Below, piece after piece: positions 1 through 8,418 of a DNA stretch of 64,000 nt (the stretch's first letter is position 1; every line of letters starts with the position of its first letter). Below the pieces are notes generated by a model, which made no database searches, had not been told where the DNA came from, and was given only the letters and a program-made list of their open reading frames with translations. A program made the translations under genes and the position numbers. This stretch comes from Pseudophaeobacter arcticus DSM 23566 (lineage in GTDB: Bacteria; Pseudomonadota; Alphaproteobacteria; Rhodobacterales; Rhodobacteraceae): assembly GCF_000473205.1 (NCBI RefSeq), contig NZ_KI421507.1:2896957-2960956 (forward strand). Direction: 5' to 3'.

Positions 1-42
1 AATGTCGCGAGACGGGCGGGAGCCCCCCCTTTTTTTTGCGCC

Positions 43-729
43 CTAGTCGCGACGGATAGTGCTGCGGATACGCGCCCAGCCGCCAGGGGCCAGAAAGAAC
101 GACAACCCAAATCCGGTGGCAAAGCCGCAAAGATCAGCAACCCAGTCCTTTTGTCCGCCAAACAACAGGCCAAACAGCAGCTGCGCCCCCATCAAAAAGG
201 CAATCAGCGAAAAGGCGCGGCTTTGCTGCGCGCCCACCAGCGACAGTTGCCGCCACAAAATATAGGTAAAGGCGCCAATCAGCCCGTAGACCGCCGGAAA
301 CCCGCCAATCAGCGGCACCGGACTGTCGATCAGCACCGCATAGCCAACCGCACCACCGATGGCCGAAAGCATAAAAATGATGACCATGGCCAGATCGCCC
401 ATCACCTCCCCCACCATCTTGCCCATGGCCAGCACAAAGACGCAGACAAACAGGGCATGGGTAACCCCCCCATGTACAAAGCTATAAGACAGAAACCGGA
501 TGAGATGCTCCACCGGCCATTGCCCGGTCTCAACCATCCACCAGAAAATCTCTGATGAAAACGCATAGGACTGCATAGCCGACAGCCGCCAGCCAATGGC
601 CTCGGGCCCACCAATGATGCCCCGCATACCCAGAGAAAATGCCGCCTCGATCCCCATGATCACCAGGACCAGCGCCACCACTGCCGGCGGCAGCGGGTTG
701 ACGGGAGAGATATTTGGATCGTCACTCAT
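43..729 (-). CDS. Rhomboid-fold membrane protein, probably proteolytically inactive
   Basis: A 228-residue protein with about six hydrophobic segments and the rhomboid layout. An HGGVTH motif lies in the loop near residues 86-91, and a GGFPAVYGLIGA segment (142-153) sits where rhomboid proteases have their GxSG helix. A glycine-rich last segment (about 198-213) sits where the catalytic His normally lies. The nucleophile Ser position is Phe144 followed by Pro, and the His position reads Asp199 (ADLCGF instead of AHLGGF). Both halves of the Ser-His dyad therefore look lost. By family knowledge such proteins bind membrane clients without cutting them; that role is inference. It is divergent from trpS, with about 135 bp between them. 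Confidence 0.8.
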   Translation of the reverse strand: MSDDPNISPVNPLPPAVVALVLVIMGIEAAFSLGMRGIIGGPEAIGWRLSAMQSYAFSSEIFWWMVETGQWPVEHLIRFLSYSFVHGGVTHALFVCVFVLAMGKMVGEVMGDLAMVIIFMLSAIGGAVGYAVLIDSPVPLIGGFPAVYGLIGAFTYILWRQLSLVGAQQSRAFSLIAFLMGAQLLFGLLFGGQKDWVADLCGFATGFGLSFFLAPGGWARIRSTIRRD

Positions 730-866
730 AACTTGTCGTGCTCCTTGACCTGTCGCGGCCCATTTCAGGCGCCAGCAGCCCCGCCTGTGGACGCTGCCCT
801 GTTGACGCTGCCTTGGCCCATGGGTAAGCGACTAGGGACCATAATTCCAGACGGGAGTTTCGCCCC

Positions 867-1895
867 ATGAGCGATACGACATTTACGCCGCGCGTCTTCT
901 CCGGCATCCAGCCTTCCGGCAACCTGCACCTGGGCAACTACCTTGGCGCCCTAAAGCGCTTTGTCGACTGGCAGGACCGCGATGTGGAAAGCGTCTATTG
1001 CATGGTTGACCTGCATGCGATCACCGTCTGGCAAGATCCCAGCGACCTGCGCCAAGCCACCCGAGAGCTCTGCGCCGGGTTCATTGCCGCAGGCATCGAC
1101 CCTGAAAAATCCATCCTGATCAACCAAAGCCAGGTGCCCGAACACGCGCAGCTGGCCTGGATCTTCAACTGTGTCGCCCGTATGGGCTGGATGCAGCGGA
1201 TGACACAGTTCAAGGACAAGGCAGGCAAGAACACGCAAAACGCCTCCCTTGGCCTGCTCGCCTACCCCTCATTGATGGCAGCCGACATCCTGATCTACCA
1301 CGCCACCCATGTGCCGGTTGGTGAGGATCAGAAACAGCACCTTGAACTGACACGCGACATCGCAACCAAGTTCAATCACGACTATGGCGTTGATTTCTTC
1401 CCGCTGACCGAACCGGTGATCGAAGGGGCCGCCACCCGGGTGATGTCGCTGCGTGACGGTGCCAAGAAGATGTCGAAATCCGACCCATCGGACGCCAGCC
1501 GCATCAACATGACCGACGATGCCGAGGCTATTGCCAAAAAGATCCGCAAGGCCAAGACCGACCCGGATGCGCTGCCATCTGAAGCCAAGGGCCTGGAAGA
1601 GCGCCCCGAGGCACGCAATCTGGTCAATATCTATGCTGCGCTGAACGAACAGACGGTGGATCAGGTGCTGGCGGATGTTGGCGGCAAGCAGTTCTCGGAA
1701 TTCAAACCCATGCTGGTGGATCTGGCAGTGGCAAAACTGGCGCCGATCTCGACCGAGATGGCGCGGCTGATGCAGCACCCCGATGAGATCGACAAGATCC
1801 TCACCCGTGGGTCCGAGCGCGCCCGCGCCATCACCGCGCCGATCCTGCGCCAGACCTATGACATCGTCGGACTGATCCCTCCGGTCACCGTCTAA
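867..1895 (+). CDS. trpS: Tryptophanyl-tRNA synthetase
   Basis: Charges tRNA-Trp with tryptophan in the cytoplasm. At 342 residues it has normal length for bacterial TrpRS, a class I synthetase. The HIGH-type signature is in [10 protein letters not shown] (residues 16-25), and the KMSKS loop is exact near residues 201-205 followed by DPSDA. The ATG at 867 is the only start that keeps the conserved [15 protein letters not shown] opening. The stop codon TAA (1893-1895) is also the first three bases of a 15-bp tandem repeat, so several in-frame TAA codons follow it. A strong terminator hairpin lies about 115 bp downstream. Its neighbours have no obvious functional link. Confidence 0.98.
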   Translation: MSDTTFTPRVFSGIQPSGNLHLGNYLGALKRFVDWQDRDVESVYCMVDLHAITVWQDPSDLRQATRELCAGFIAAGIDPEKSILINQSQVPEHAQLAWIFNCVARMGWMQRMTQFKDKAGKNTQNASLGLLAYPSLMAADILIYHATHVPVGEDQKQHLELTRDIATKFNHDYGVDFFPLTEPVIEGAATRVMSLRDGAKKMSKSDPSDASRINMTDDAEAIAKKIRKAKTDPDALPSEAKGLEERPEARNLVNIYAALNEQTVDQVLADVGGKQFSEFKPMLVDLAVAKLAPISTEMARLMQHPDEIDKILTRGSERARAITAPILRQTYDIVGLIPPVTV

Positions 1896-1982
1896 CGGTC
1901 ACCAACCTAACGGGCACCAACCTAACGGGCACCAACCTAACGGGCACCAACCTAACGGGCACCAACTTAACGGGCACCAACT
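1893..1982. repeat. Six-copy 15-bp tandem repeat downstream of trpS
   Basis: The unit taacgggcaccaacc is repeated six times head to tail. The first copy has one substitution (ggtcacc for gggcacc), and the last two end in act rather than acc. The trpS stop codon opens copy one. As the period is a multiple of three, each copy repeats a TAA in the trpS frame. Confidence 0.95.
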
Positions 1983-2009
1983 GTTCAAAAGCCCACTGTT
2001 CAAAAAAAG

Positions 2010-2047
2010 CCAAAGGGCCGCTCAGGATAAACCGGGCGGCCCTTTGG
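2010..2047. terminator. Rho-independent terminator between trpS and the TetR gene
   Basis: A perfect 12-bp stem (ccaaagggccgc at 2010-2021 against 2036-2047) with a 14-nt loop, preceded by a run of A and followed by a short T tract. It lies between two convergent genes and can serve both strands. Confidence 0.9.
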
Positions 2048-2106
2048 TTTCACGCAAGCAGTGTTTTTCACGCAAGCGGTTAGCCGCCCCGCCTGGATCG
2101 GTGCGA

Positions 2107-2703
2107 TTAGAGCCCGCGCACCCCTTTCAGGGTCAGGTCCGCGACCAGATCAGCATAGTCTTCGCGGGCTTTGGAACCAGCTCCGGAGTTCCACATATAA
2201 TACCAGTTGAGCATACCAAAAACGGACATGGTCGTGGCGCGCAGCTTGGCCGGATCCATGGCAAAAACCGCAGGCGCAACCGCCTGAAGCGTGTCGCTGA
2301 GGAACTGAACCATCTCTCGCTGATAGGCCCGCAACAGTTTTTGCTGCTCCTCCGGCAGCGCCCCCATGGAGCCGGACTGCACCTTATGCTCGTAATCTGC
2401 GCCCTGATAGGCCAGCAGCACTTCTGCGACCACCCGGCGCAGTCTGTCATCCGCAGAGAGACCCTCCAGCTCAACCCCGCAAACCCGGTCGCGCAGCTCG
2501 CAGAGATAGGTATCAAGAAGGCCGAACAACACGGCCTCCTTGCTGTCATAGTAGTGATAGATATTGGCCTTGGAGATCCCGCATTCGCGCGCCAGCTGGG
2601 TCATCGAGGCGCGATCATAGCCCGCCTCGGCAAAGACCTTGGCGGCAGATTTCAAAATCTGGGTACGCTTTTCATCGTGATCTTTTGCAATGGTGCGGGC
2701 CAT
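2107..2703 (-). CDS. TetR-family regulator of the phenylacetate genes
   Basis: A 198-residue one-domain repressor. The N-terminal helix-turn-helix covers about residues 10-60 (ILKSAAKVFAEAGYD, then ISKANIYHYYDSKEAV), and a helical ligand-binding domain follows. It is the last gene of the minus-strand order paaG-paaI-paaK-tetR, 20 bp after paaK. Operon-end TetR proteins of this kind usually respond to phenylacetyl-CoA or an acyl-CoA; that ligand is inferred. Its likely target is the GACCG-N2-CGGTC palindrome in the paaG/paaZ intergenic region. PaaX, a second regulator, is encoded downstream of paaZ, so control may be dual. Confidence 0.85.
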   Translation of the reverse strand: MARTIAKDHDEKRTQILKSAAKVFAEAGYDRASMTQLARECGISKANIYHYYDSKEAVLFGLLDTYLCELRDRVCGVELEGLSADDRLRRVVAEVLLAYQGADYEHKVQSGSMGALPEEQQKLLRAYQREMVQFLSDTLQAVAPAVFAMDPAKLRATTMSVFGMLNWYYMWNSGAGSKAREDYADLVADLTLKGVRGL

Positions 2704-2723
2704 GGGCTCTGCTCACTCTCTGA

Positions 2724-4058
2724 TTAATCGGCGTCGCGGTTGTCGATGACCCGTTTGGCCTTGCCCTGGCTGCGTTCCACCTCGCCGGGGTCGCCTACGA
2801 TGATCTCGGTGGAGACGCCAACCATATCCTTGATCCGCTTGGTCAACATCCGCGCGGCGGCGGTTTTGCTCAGCTCATCGGTGGCATCCGGGTTTGCCTC
2901 AACAAAGACCCGCATCGCATCCATGCGGCCGGATTTGTACAGCTCGATCTGGTAATGCGGTGCCAAACCGCCCGTGGCCATCAGCTGCTCTTCGATCTGA
3001 CTGGGAAAGACATTGACGCCGCGCAGGATGATCATGTCATCGGAGCGCCCGGTGATCTTTTCCATCCGCCGCATGCTGCGCGCGGTGCCAGGCAGCAGGC
3101 GGGTCAAATCACGGGTGCGGTAGCGCACCATCGGCAGGCCTTCCTTGGTGAGGGTGGTAAAGACCAGCTCGCCCATTTCGCCATCGGGCAGCACTTCGCC
3201 GGTCTTGGGGTCAATGATCTCGGGCAGGAAATGGTCCTCCCAGATCACCGGGCCATCCTTGGTCTCGACGCATTCGCTGGCAACACCTGGCCCCATGATC
3301 TCGGACAGGCCATAGATATCAACCGCATGCATATCAAAAGCCGCCTCGACCTCGCGGCGCATGGCATCGGTCCAGGGCTCGGCGCCAAAGATGCCAACCT
3401 GCAACGAGCTGTCGCGCGGATCCAAACCAACCTTATGAAGCGGATCCAAACCAACCTTATGAAACTGCTCAAGGATATTGAGCATGTAAGAGGGCGTCAC
3501 CATGATGCCATCGGGCTGAAAATCGGTGATCAGCCCCACCTGCTTTTCGGTCTGGCCACCAGACATAGGCACCACAGTGGCGCCCAGGCGTTCAATCCCG
3601 TAGTGGGCGCCCAGGCCGCCGGTGAACAGCCCATAGCCATAGGCGTTATGCACCATATTGCCCTTGCGCAGACCCGCTGCTCGCAAGGACCGCGCCACCA
3701 GATCGGCCCAGTTGTCGATATCGCCCTTGGTATAGCCAACCACCGTCGGCTTCCCCGTGGTGCCCGAAGAGGCATGCAGGCGAATGATCTGCTCGCGGGG
3801 CACCGCAAACAGCCCAAAGGGGTAGTTGTCGCGCAGGTCGTTTTTATAGGTAAAGGGGAACTTCGACAGATCCGACAGCTGCTGCAGGTCATCCGGGTGG
3901 ACACCCGCCGCGTCAAAGCGCTCTTTGTACATTGGCACATTGTCATAGGCATGACGCAGCGACCACTTCAGGCGCTTTAGCTGTAGCGCGCGGATTTCAT
4001 CAATTGAGGCAATCTCGATGGCATCGAGGTCGGCCTTATTGGGGGACAGGTCTTTCAT
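2724..4058 (-). CDS. paaK: Phenylacetate-CoA ligase
   Basis: Activates phenylacetate to phenylacetyl-CoA with ATP, the entry step of the paa pathway. It is an AMP-forming adenylate enzyme. The phosphate loop LHASSGTTGKPTVVGYT lies near residues 93-109, the DIYGLSEIMGPG motif near 240-252, and the YRTRDLTR motif near 310. The C-terminal GRSDDMIILRGVNVFPSQIE region is intact. It is 444 residues long, about eight more than usual, and the excess equals an in-frame 24-bp duplication that reads HKVGLDP twice. The reading frame is open, so the enzyme may still work. It sits in the paaG-paaI-paaK-tetR operon. Confidence 0.96.
   Translation of the reverse strand: MKDLSPNKADLDAIEIASIDEIRALQLKRLKWSLRHAYDNVPMYKERFDAAGVHPDDLQQLSDLSKFPFTYKNDLRDNYPFGLFAVPREQIIRLHASSGTTGKPTVVGYTKGDIDNWADLVARSLRAAGLRKGNMVHNAYGYGLFTGGLGAHYGIERLGATVVPMSGGQTEKQVGLITDFQPDGIMVTPSYMLNILEQFHKVGLDPLHKVGLDPRDSSLQVGIFGAEPWTDAMRREVEAAFDMHAVDIYGLSEIMGPGVASECVETKDGPVIWEDHFLPEIIDPKTGEVLPDGEMGELVFTTLTKEGLPMVRYRTRDLTRLLPGTARSMRRMEKITGRSDDMIILRGVNVFPSQIEEQLMATGGLAPHYQIELYKSGRMDAMRVFVEANPDATDELSKTAAARMLTKRIKDMVGVSTEIIVGDPGEVERSQGKAKRVIDNRDAD
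3416..3463 (-). repeat. Perfect 24-bp tandem duplication inside paaK
   Basis: Two identical adjacent 24-bp copies (3416-3439 and 3440-3463) sit inside the paaK reading frame. They add eight residues (one HKVGLDP-containing unit) to the middle of the enzyme. Confidence 0.95.
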
Positions 4059-4072
4059 GGCGTTCTCCTCAC

Positions 4073-4510
4073 CTATTCTTCGAACAACTGGCCCTTGATC
4101 GCGCGGGACAGCCCGCGAAAGGCAGCGATCATCTGGCCGGTTTGGGTCTCTACTGTCACATCATAAATGCCACTGCGCCCGGTCAAAGAGACCTCTGTGG
4201 CGCGGGCGATCAACCGCTCTCCCAGCCTGCCGGGGGCGGTAAAGGTGATGGAATTGCTCTGCGCCACCGTCGATTGGTTGCGGCTGTTGCAGGCAAAGGC
4301 AAAGGCGCTGTCGGCCAGCATGAAGGTCACGCCACCGTGGCAAATACCATGGCCGTTGCAATGATGCGGCTCCACTGTCAGCTCCAGGGTGGCGCTGCCC
4401 TCATCAATCGCGGTGATCTCCATCCCCGCCCATTTTGAGGCATTGTCGCTGGCCCACATGGCCGCTGCCGATTTTTCGGCCCGTTCTTTGGGGGTCATGG
4501 TGGGGGTCAT
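4073..4510 (-). CDS. paaI: Hydroxyphenylacetyl-CoA thioesterase PaaI
   Basis: A hot-dog-fold acyl-CoA thioesterase of about 145 residues. It is thought to rescue CoA trapped as dead-end hydroxyphenylacetyl-CoA. The family pattern HHCNGHGICHGGVTFMLADSAF carries the central helix and catalytic Asp. The start at 4510 lies two bases after the paaG stop. An in-frame ATG at 4498 (MTPKERAEKSA) is an alternative. The longer upstream reading frame overlaps paaG and has no family resemblance. It sits between paaG and paaK, 14 bp before paaK, which matches the pathway. Confidence 0.93.
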   Translation of the reverse strand: MTPTMTPKERAEKSAAAMWASDNASKWAGMEITAIDEGSATLELTVEPHHCNGHGICHGGVTFMLADSAFAFACNSRNQSTVAQSNSITFTAPGRLGERLIARATEVSLTGRSGIYDVTVETQTGQMIAAFRGLSRAIKGQLFEE

Positions 4511-4512
4511 GC

Positions 4513-5298
4513 TCAGTTTCCCTGAAATTTCGGCGCGCGTTTTTCCAGGAAGGAAGAGACGCCCTCGGCATAATCCGCGCTTTCGCCGCAGGTCTTCATC
4601 GCGTCGGCCTCTTGCTCCAGATGCGCGTCCAATGTGGCAACGGCAGCGTCCTGAATGCACTGTTTGCTCAGCCCCAATCCCAGGGTTGGGCCATTGCCCA
4701 GTTGCTGCGCCATGGCGCGCGCCTCTGTCATCAGATCTGCGTCCGGCAGCGCTTTCCAGATCAGCCCCCAGTCTTCGGCCTGTTTGGCCGGCAGTGGCTG
4801 CGCGGTAAAGGCCAGCCCCTTGGCACGGGCTTCGCCCAGCAGGCGCGGCAGATGCCAGCTGCCGCCGGTATCAGGGATCAGACCCACCTTGGAGAATGAC
4901 TGGATGAATTTGGCGCTCTCAGCGGCAAAGACCATGTCACAGGCCAGGGCGATATTGGCCCCCGCTCCGGCAGCGACACCATTGACGGCGCAGATGACCG
5001 GGAAGTTCAGCGACCGGATCAGGCGCACCAGCGGCGCGTAAAAGGTCCGTACCGTATTGCCCAGATCAGGTGGGCCGTCCATCTTGCTGGGGTCGCGATC
5101 GCCCAGATCCTGCCCGGCGCAAAACCCGCGCCCGGCGCCTGTCAGCAGAATCGCCCGTGCCCCACCATCGCGTGCGGCCTCAATCGCGGCGCGCAGCGCA
5201 TAGTGCATCTCATCGTTGAAACTATTGAGCCGATCGGGCCGATTCAGGGTGATCTCCACCCAGGCACCATGATCCGCAACCAGAATTGTCTCGGACAT
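4513..5298 (-). CDS. paaG: Ring-1,2-epoxyphenylacetyl-CoA isomerase (enoyl-CoA hydratase family)
   Basis: A crotonase-fold enzyme of about 261 residues. PaaG isomerises ring-epoxyphenylacetyl-CoA to the oxepin. The oxyanion-hole motifs are visible: GAGRGFCAGQDLGDRD (about residues 56-71) and the later NGVAAGAGANIALACD with FSKVGLIPDTGGSW. The start at 5298 is preceded by a GGGAGAGAA ribosome site; the upstream in-frame ATG at 5313 would place that site inside the gene. It is the first gene of the minus-strand paa operon and divergent from paaZ. A general enoyl-CoA hydratase (PaaF-like) is the alternative, but the neighbours favour PaaG. Confidence 0.9.
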   Translation of the reverse strand: MSETILVADHGAWVEITLNRPDRLNSFNDEMHYALRAAIEAARDGGARAILLTGAGRGFCAGQDLGDRDPSKMDGPPDLGNTVRTFYAPLVRLIRSLNFPVICAVNGVAAGAGANIALACDMVFAAESAKFIQSFSKVGLIPDTGGSWHLPRLLGEARAKGLAFTAQPLPAKQAEDWGLIWKALPDADLMTEARAMAQQLGNGPTLGLGLSKQCIQDAAVATLDAHLEQEADAMKTCGESADYAEGVSSFLEKRAPKFQGN

Positions 5299-5379
5299 TT
5301 CTCTCTCCCTCATACAGCCCCTGCGCCAGCCAAAACCAGCGCGCTGCCAAATCCCTTTGACAAATTTCTTGCATAAACC

Positions 5380-5391
5380 GACCGGACGGTC
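5380..5391. promoter_or_regulatory. Candidate operator for the paa TetR regulator
   Basis: The inverted repeat GACCG-ga-CGGTC, in the context aaccgaccggacggtcaata, lies in the 186-bp region between divergent paaG and paaZ. A TTGACA hexamer at 5357-5362 lies just upstream, but no convincing -10 pairs with it. Palindromes with ACCG/CGGT arms are typical of TetR repressors of acyl-CoA pathways. Assignment to the 2107-2703 regulator is inference. Confidence 0.55.
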
Positions 5392-5484
5392 AATATATCA
5401 TTCAAAGCAAATACGAGGCCCCGCCTCAGCGTGTTGTCCGGCCAGGGGCCGACAGCGCCCCATCAGGAAAGAAAAGGACAGAAC

Positions 5485-7515
5485 ATGAGCCTTCAAGACG
5501 TATCAAGTTTTGCCGCAGGTGAATGGATCGCCCCAGGTGCCGGTGCCCGCAACATCGCCAGTGCCATAACCGGTGCGCCGCTGGCGCAGGCCGGCAATGA
5601 CGCGCTGGATGTGCAGGTCATGCTGGCCTATGCCCGCGACACCGGTGGCCCAGCCCTGCGCGCGCTGACCTTTCATGACCGCGCCCGCATGATCAAGGCG
5701 CTGGCGGCCCATCTGGGCCAGCACAAACAGGCGCTTTATGATCTGAGCTTTGAAACAGGCGCCACCCAGGCGGACCATATGATCGACATCGACGGCGGCA
5801 TCGGCACCATGTTTGTCTTTGCCTCCAAGGGGCGGCGCGAAATGCCCGACGCCAAGGTCTACCTGGATGGCGAGGTTGAGCAACTGTCGCGCAACGGCAC
5901 CTTCCTGGGCCAGCATATCTGCACACCTTTGCAGGGGGTTGCGGTGCATATCAACGCCTTCAACTTTCCGGTCTGGGGCATGTTGGAGAAACTCGCCCCC
6001 AGCCTGCTGGCCGGCGTGCCTGCCATCGTCAAACCCGCCACCGCCACCTGCTATGTGACGGAACTGGCCGTGCGCTTGATGCTCGACAGTGGCATCCTGC
6101 CCGCCGGTGCGCTGCAGCTGGTGTCTGGTGGCCTGGGCGATATGCTGGACCATCTGACCCTGCAGGATGTGGTCAGCTTTACCGGCTCGGCCCAGACCGC
6201 GCTGAAGCTGCGTCAAAACCCGGTCATTCTGGAAAACTCCATCCGCTTTGTGGCGGAACAGGACAGCCTGAACGCGTCGATTCTGGGGCCGGATGCCACC
6301 CCCGGCACGCCGGAATTTGACCTTTTCATCAAAGAAGTCAGCCGCGAGATGACCACCAAGGCGGGGCAGAAATGTACCGCCGTGCGCCGCATCATCACGC
6401 CCGAGGCCCAGACCGAGGCCGTGATTGAGGCCCTGTCGGCACGTCTGGCCAAAACCACCATTGGTGACCCCCGCCTGGAAAGCACCCGCATGGGCGCGCT
6501 GGTTTCGAACAGCCAAAAACGCGACGTGCTGGAAAAAGCGGCGATTCTGGCCACCGAAGCCACCCGTGTTTACGGCGATCCCGATGATTTTACCGTGACT
6601 GGCGTCGATGCGGAAAAAGGCGCCTTTGTGCCGCCGATGCTGTTTCACTGCGAAAATCCCGATGCGGCCCAGCGCGTGCATGACACCGAGGCCTTTGGCC
6701 CGGTGTCCACCGTCATGGGCTACCGCGATCTGGACCACGCCGTAGCCCTGGCGAACCGCGGCGAAGGCTCGCTGGTGGCCTCCTGCATGACCAATGATCC
6801 AGCGGTGGCCCGCGCGGTTGCCCTGGGATCGGGCGCCTATCACGGGCGGATCTATTTCAACAACCGCGCCTCGATGCAGGAAAGCACCGGCCATGGCTCG
6901 CCGCTGCCGCATATGGTGCATGGTGGTCCCGGTCGCGCTGGCGGCGGGGAGGAGCTCGGCGGTATTCGCGGGGTGAAACACTATATGCAGCGCACCGCCA
7001 TTCAGGGCAGCCCCGATATTCTCGCCGCCATTGGCGAACAATGGGTGCCCGGTGGCAGCGAAGTGACAGCACCTGCGCATCCCTTCACCCGCAAATTTGG
7101 CGAACTGGCAATTGGCGAGACCCTTAACAGCCCGTCGCGCCAGGTGACGCTGGAAGATATCGAGCATTTTGCCAATTTCACCGGCGATACCTTCTACGCC
7201 CATATGGATGACGCCGCCGCCAAGCGAAACCCCTTCTTCCCCGGTCGCGTCGCCCATGGCTATCTGCTGCTCTCCTTTGCCGCCGGTCTGTTTGTCGAAC
7301 CCAACGAAGGCCCCGTTCTGGCCAATACCGGCCTGGACAACCTGCGCTTCATGAAGCCGGTTTCGGCAGGCGACAGCATCAAGGTTCGCCTCAGCGTCAA
7401 GAAAAAGACCCCCCGCAACGACGAATATGGCGAGGTCCGCTGGCATGTGACCCTGACCAATCAAGACGATGAAAAAGTTGCGGAATATGAACTGCTGACC
7501 ATGAACGCCTTCTAA
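5485..7515 (+). CDS. paaZ: Bifunctional oxepin-CoA hydrolase / semialdehyde dehydrogenase PaaZ
   Basis: A two-domain ring-opening enzyme of phenylacetate catabolism, about 676 residues. The N-terminal aldehyde dehydrogenase domain (about 1-520) has the catalytic Cys near 297 in [13 protein letters not shown] and a [10 protein letters not shown] segment. The C-terminal MaoC-type hydratase domain (about 540-676) shows [33 protein letters not shown] with its Asp/His pair. The ATG at 5485 is chosen because AGGAAAGAAAAGGA precedes it; the longer open frame begins upstream without support. It is transcribed away from paaG-paaI-paaK-tetR. The epoxidase genes paaABCDE are not in the window. Confidence 0.96.
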   Translation: MSLQDVSSFAAGEWIAPGAGARNIASAITGAPLAQAGNDALDVQVMLAYARDTGGPALRALTFHDRARMIKALAAHLGQHKQALYDLSFETGATQADHMIDIDGGIGTMFVFASKGRREMPDAKVYLDGEVEQLSRNGTFLGQHICTPLQGVAVHINAFNFPVWGMLEKLAPSLLAGVPAIVKPATATCYVTELAVRLMLDSGILPAGALQLVSGGLGDMLDHLTLQDVVSFTGSAQTALKLRQNPVILENSIRFVAEQDSLNASILGPDATPGTPEFDLFIKEVSREMTTKAGQKCTAVRRIITPEAQTEAVIEALSARLAKTTIGDPRLESTRMGALVSNSQKRDVLEKAAILATEATRVYGDPDDFTVTGVDAEKGAFVPPMLFHCENPDAAQRVHDTEAFGPVSTVMGYRDLDHAVALANRGEGSLVASCMTNDPAVARAVALGSGAYHGRIYFNNRASMQESTGHGSPLPHMVHGGPGRAGGGEELGGIRGVKHYMQRTAIQGSPDILAAIGEQWVPGGSEVTAPAHPFTRKFGELAIGETLNSPSRQVTLEDIEHFANFTGDTFYAHMDDAAAKRNPFFPGRVAHGYLLLSFAAGLFVEPNEGPVLANTGLDNLRFMKPVSAGDSIKVRLSVKKKTPRNDEYGEVRWHVTLTNQDDEKVAEYELLTMNAF

Positions 7516-7584
7516 GGCGCCGAAACAGCAATACCGTTACGCTCCGGGCTGGTCTAACTGGCCCGGAGTGCCTATCCTGTTGTC

Positions 7585-8388
7585 ATGACAGCAGCACTTT
7601 CCCTAGATTTTGAGGCGAGCATCGCCCAGCTTACCGATCTGCAGAACCTGCGGGTCTGGTCGATCATTGTCTCGCTGTTTGGCGATCTGGCGCAGAAACC
7701 CGGTGATCAGATCAGCGGCACCACCCTGACCCAGATCATCACCCCGATGGGGATCAAACCCGAAGCGATCCGCGTGGCGCTGCACCGTCTGCGCAAGGAC
7801 GGCTGGATCGAAAGCACGCGCTCCGGGCGCGCCTCGGTACATTATCTGACCGAGTTTGGCCGCAACCAATCCGCCGCCGTGACCCCGCGCATCTACGCCC
7901 GCGCACCGCAGCCGCCACAGACCTGGCATCTGCTGATCGCAGAGGACGGCAGCGGCCAGGCCGCGCTGGAAGAAACCCTGCTGCTGCCGCAATACACCCA
8001 GGTCAACCGCCGCACTGCGCTGGGATGCGGGCCAGCTCCCGGCGGGCTGGACGATCTATTTGTGGCACAGGTCTCCGCGTTTTCCGTGCCCAACTGGCTG
8101 CAGGCCCGGCTGTTTCCGCAGGATCTGATCGAGGCCTGCCAATCCCTGCTTGACGCTCTGGCCAAGATCCCGCCCCCCGCAACCGACCTGTCCCCCGATC
8201 AGATTGCCACCCTGCGCACCCTGATCGTGCACCACTGGCGCAGAATTGCCCTGCGTCACCCGGTGCTGCCAACAGGGTTTTCCCCCGACGCCTGGGCCGG
8301 AGAGGCCTGCCGCACCCGTGTCTTTGCCCTGCTGGACAGATTACCGCGACCACAGCTTCAGGCTCTGGAACAGCGCCCCCCTGCCTAG
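7585..8388 (+). CDS. paaX: PaaX-family transcriptional repressor
   Basis: A 267-residue regulator of the phenylacetate regulon. The N-terminal winged helix (about 20-95) reads LRVWSIIVSLFGD, then PEAIRVALHRLRKDGWIES with a wing SGRASVHYLTEFG, as in GntR-like PaaX proteins. The C-terminal part has the family's helical PaaX-C region with a WRRIALRHPVLP segment. In characterised bacteria PaaX is released by phenylacetyl-CoA. It lies 70 bp after paaZ on the same strand and is probably co-transcribed. Having it beside a TetR-type regulator gives the cluster two candidate repressors. Confidence 0.93.
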   Translation: MTAALSLDFEASIAQLTDLQNLRVWSIIVSLFGDLAQKPGDQISGTTLTQIITPMGIKPEAIRVALHRLRKDGWIESTRSGRASVHYLTEFGRNQSAAVTPRIYARAPQPPQTWHLLIAEDGSGQAALEETLLLPQYTQVNRRTALGCGPAPGGLDDLFVAQVSAFSVPNWLQARLFPQDLIEACQSLLDALAKIPPPATDLSPDQIATLRTLIVHHWRRIALRHPVLPTGFSPDAWAGEACRTRVFALLDRLPRPQLQALEQRPPA

Positions 8389-8418
8389 CGATCCCCGTTT
8401 TTATACCGGAGTATTCCC

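Noticed and set aside
12..37. Terminator-like GGGC/GCCC hairpin with T run at the left edge
   Set aside because: The stem is only four pairs and the upstream gene is outside the window.
5503..7464. 653-residue minus-strand open frame
   Set aside because: Antisense shadow of paaZ; rich in His, Gly and Gln with no family pattern, and paaZ itself is complete.
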